Positions 6,347 to 6,413 of a DNA stretch of 6,413 nt are shown one piece after another; positions within the stretch are counted from its first letter, which is position 1, and each line of letters begins with the position of its first letter. Source of the DNA: JAIOPA01 sp046076045 (GTDB lineage Bacteria; Eisenbacteria; RBG-16-71-46); contig JBJTRI010000120.1 in NCBI GenBank assembly GCA_046076045.1, positions 1-6,413 on the forward strand, read 5' to 3'. The position numbers and the translations under genes are program-made. The notes beneath the pieces are model-generated. The model ran no database searches. It saw only the letters and a list, made by a program, of their open reading frames with translations, and was not told the origin of the DNA.

Positions 6347-6413
6347 TGATTGTGCGGCGAAGATTGTTGAGGGCACGACGCGTGCATTGATGTCGGGGCA
6401 TGACGGCCGAAGA
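6347..6413. other. Tail after the operon, possible start of a next gene
   Basis: The last 67 bases are visibly less GC-rich than the coding DNA. An inverted repeat GCACG-ACG-CGTGC (6373-6385) is present without a T-tract, so it is not a clear terminator. ATG codons at 6390 and 6400 both stay open to the window edge, but neither has a well-placed ribosome binding site (GAGGG at 6369-6373 is 16 bases before 6390). I cannot say which, if either, begins a gene. Confidence 0.25.

Noticed and set aside
6373..6385. Inverted repeat as an intrinsic terminator for the operon
   Set aside because: The stem is only 5 bp with a 3-base loop and no T-rich run follows it.

Overview
The window is very GC-rich (by eye about 70% or more, with G/C in nearly every third codon position). 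It is packed with five genes, all on the + strand. Four of them serve the heptose-containing inner core of lipopolysaccharide (LPS), so the source is a Gram-negative (diderm) bacterium with LPS. The GC bias, the short 'archaeal-like' prolyl-tRNA synthetase and a promoter of the form TTGGCG-N18-TAGACT would suit Gemmatimonadota. That placement is inference; other GC-rich diderms such as Myxococcota or Acidobacteriota cannot be excluded from this sequence alone.

Layout: (1) 2-1759, an MsbA-type lipid A/LPS ABC exporter whose 5' end lies outside the window. (2) 1756-2802, a glycosyltransferase family 9 heptosyltransferase that overlaps the exporter by four bases (ATGA). (3) 2803-2905, the only real intergenic gap inside the cluster, holding a GC-rich stem-loop, a likely sigma-70-type promoter and a leader hairpin. 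(4) 2906-4354, prolyl-tRNA synthetase (proS) with a GTG start. (5) 4362-5366, a second family 9 enzyme, closest to heptosyltransferase II (WaaF). (6) 5363-6346, a heptose-bisphosphate phosphatase (GmhB-like HAD domain) with an unusual N-terminal domain of about 145 residues, overlapping waaF by ATGA. (7) 6347-6413, a short less GC-rich tail with no gene I can support, possibly the start of the next gene.

How they fit together: the phosphatase makes heptose 1-phosphate on the way to ADP-heptose, the two heptosyltransferases add heptoses to the Kdo-lipid A core on the cytoplasmic face, and the MsbA-type exporter flips the product across the inner membrane. The housekeeping gene proS sits in the middle and probably shares a transcript with waaF and the phosphatase, since its promoter is the only one visible upstream of them.

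I see no mobile element, CRISPR array, tRNA/rRNA or defence system. The most unusual items are the N-terminal domain fused to the phosphatase, the loss of the zinc-binding cysteines in ProS, and the stem-loop lying inside the proS promoter spacer. No wholly new system is evident.
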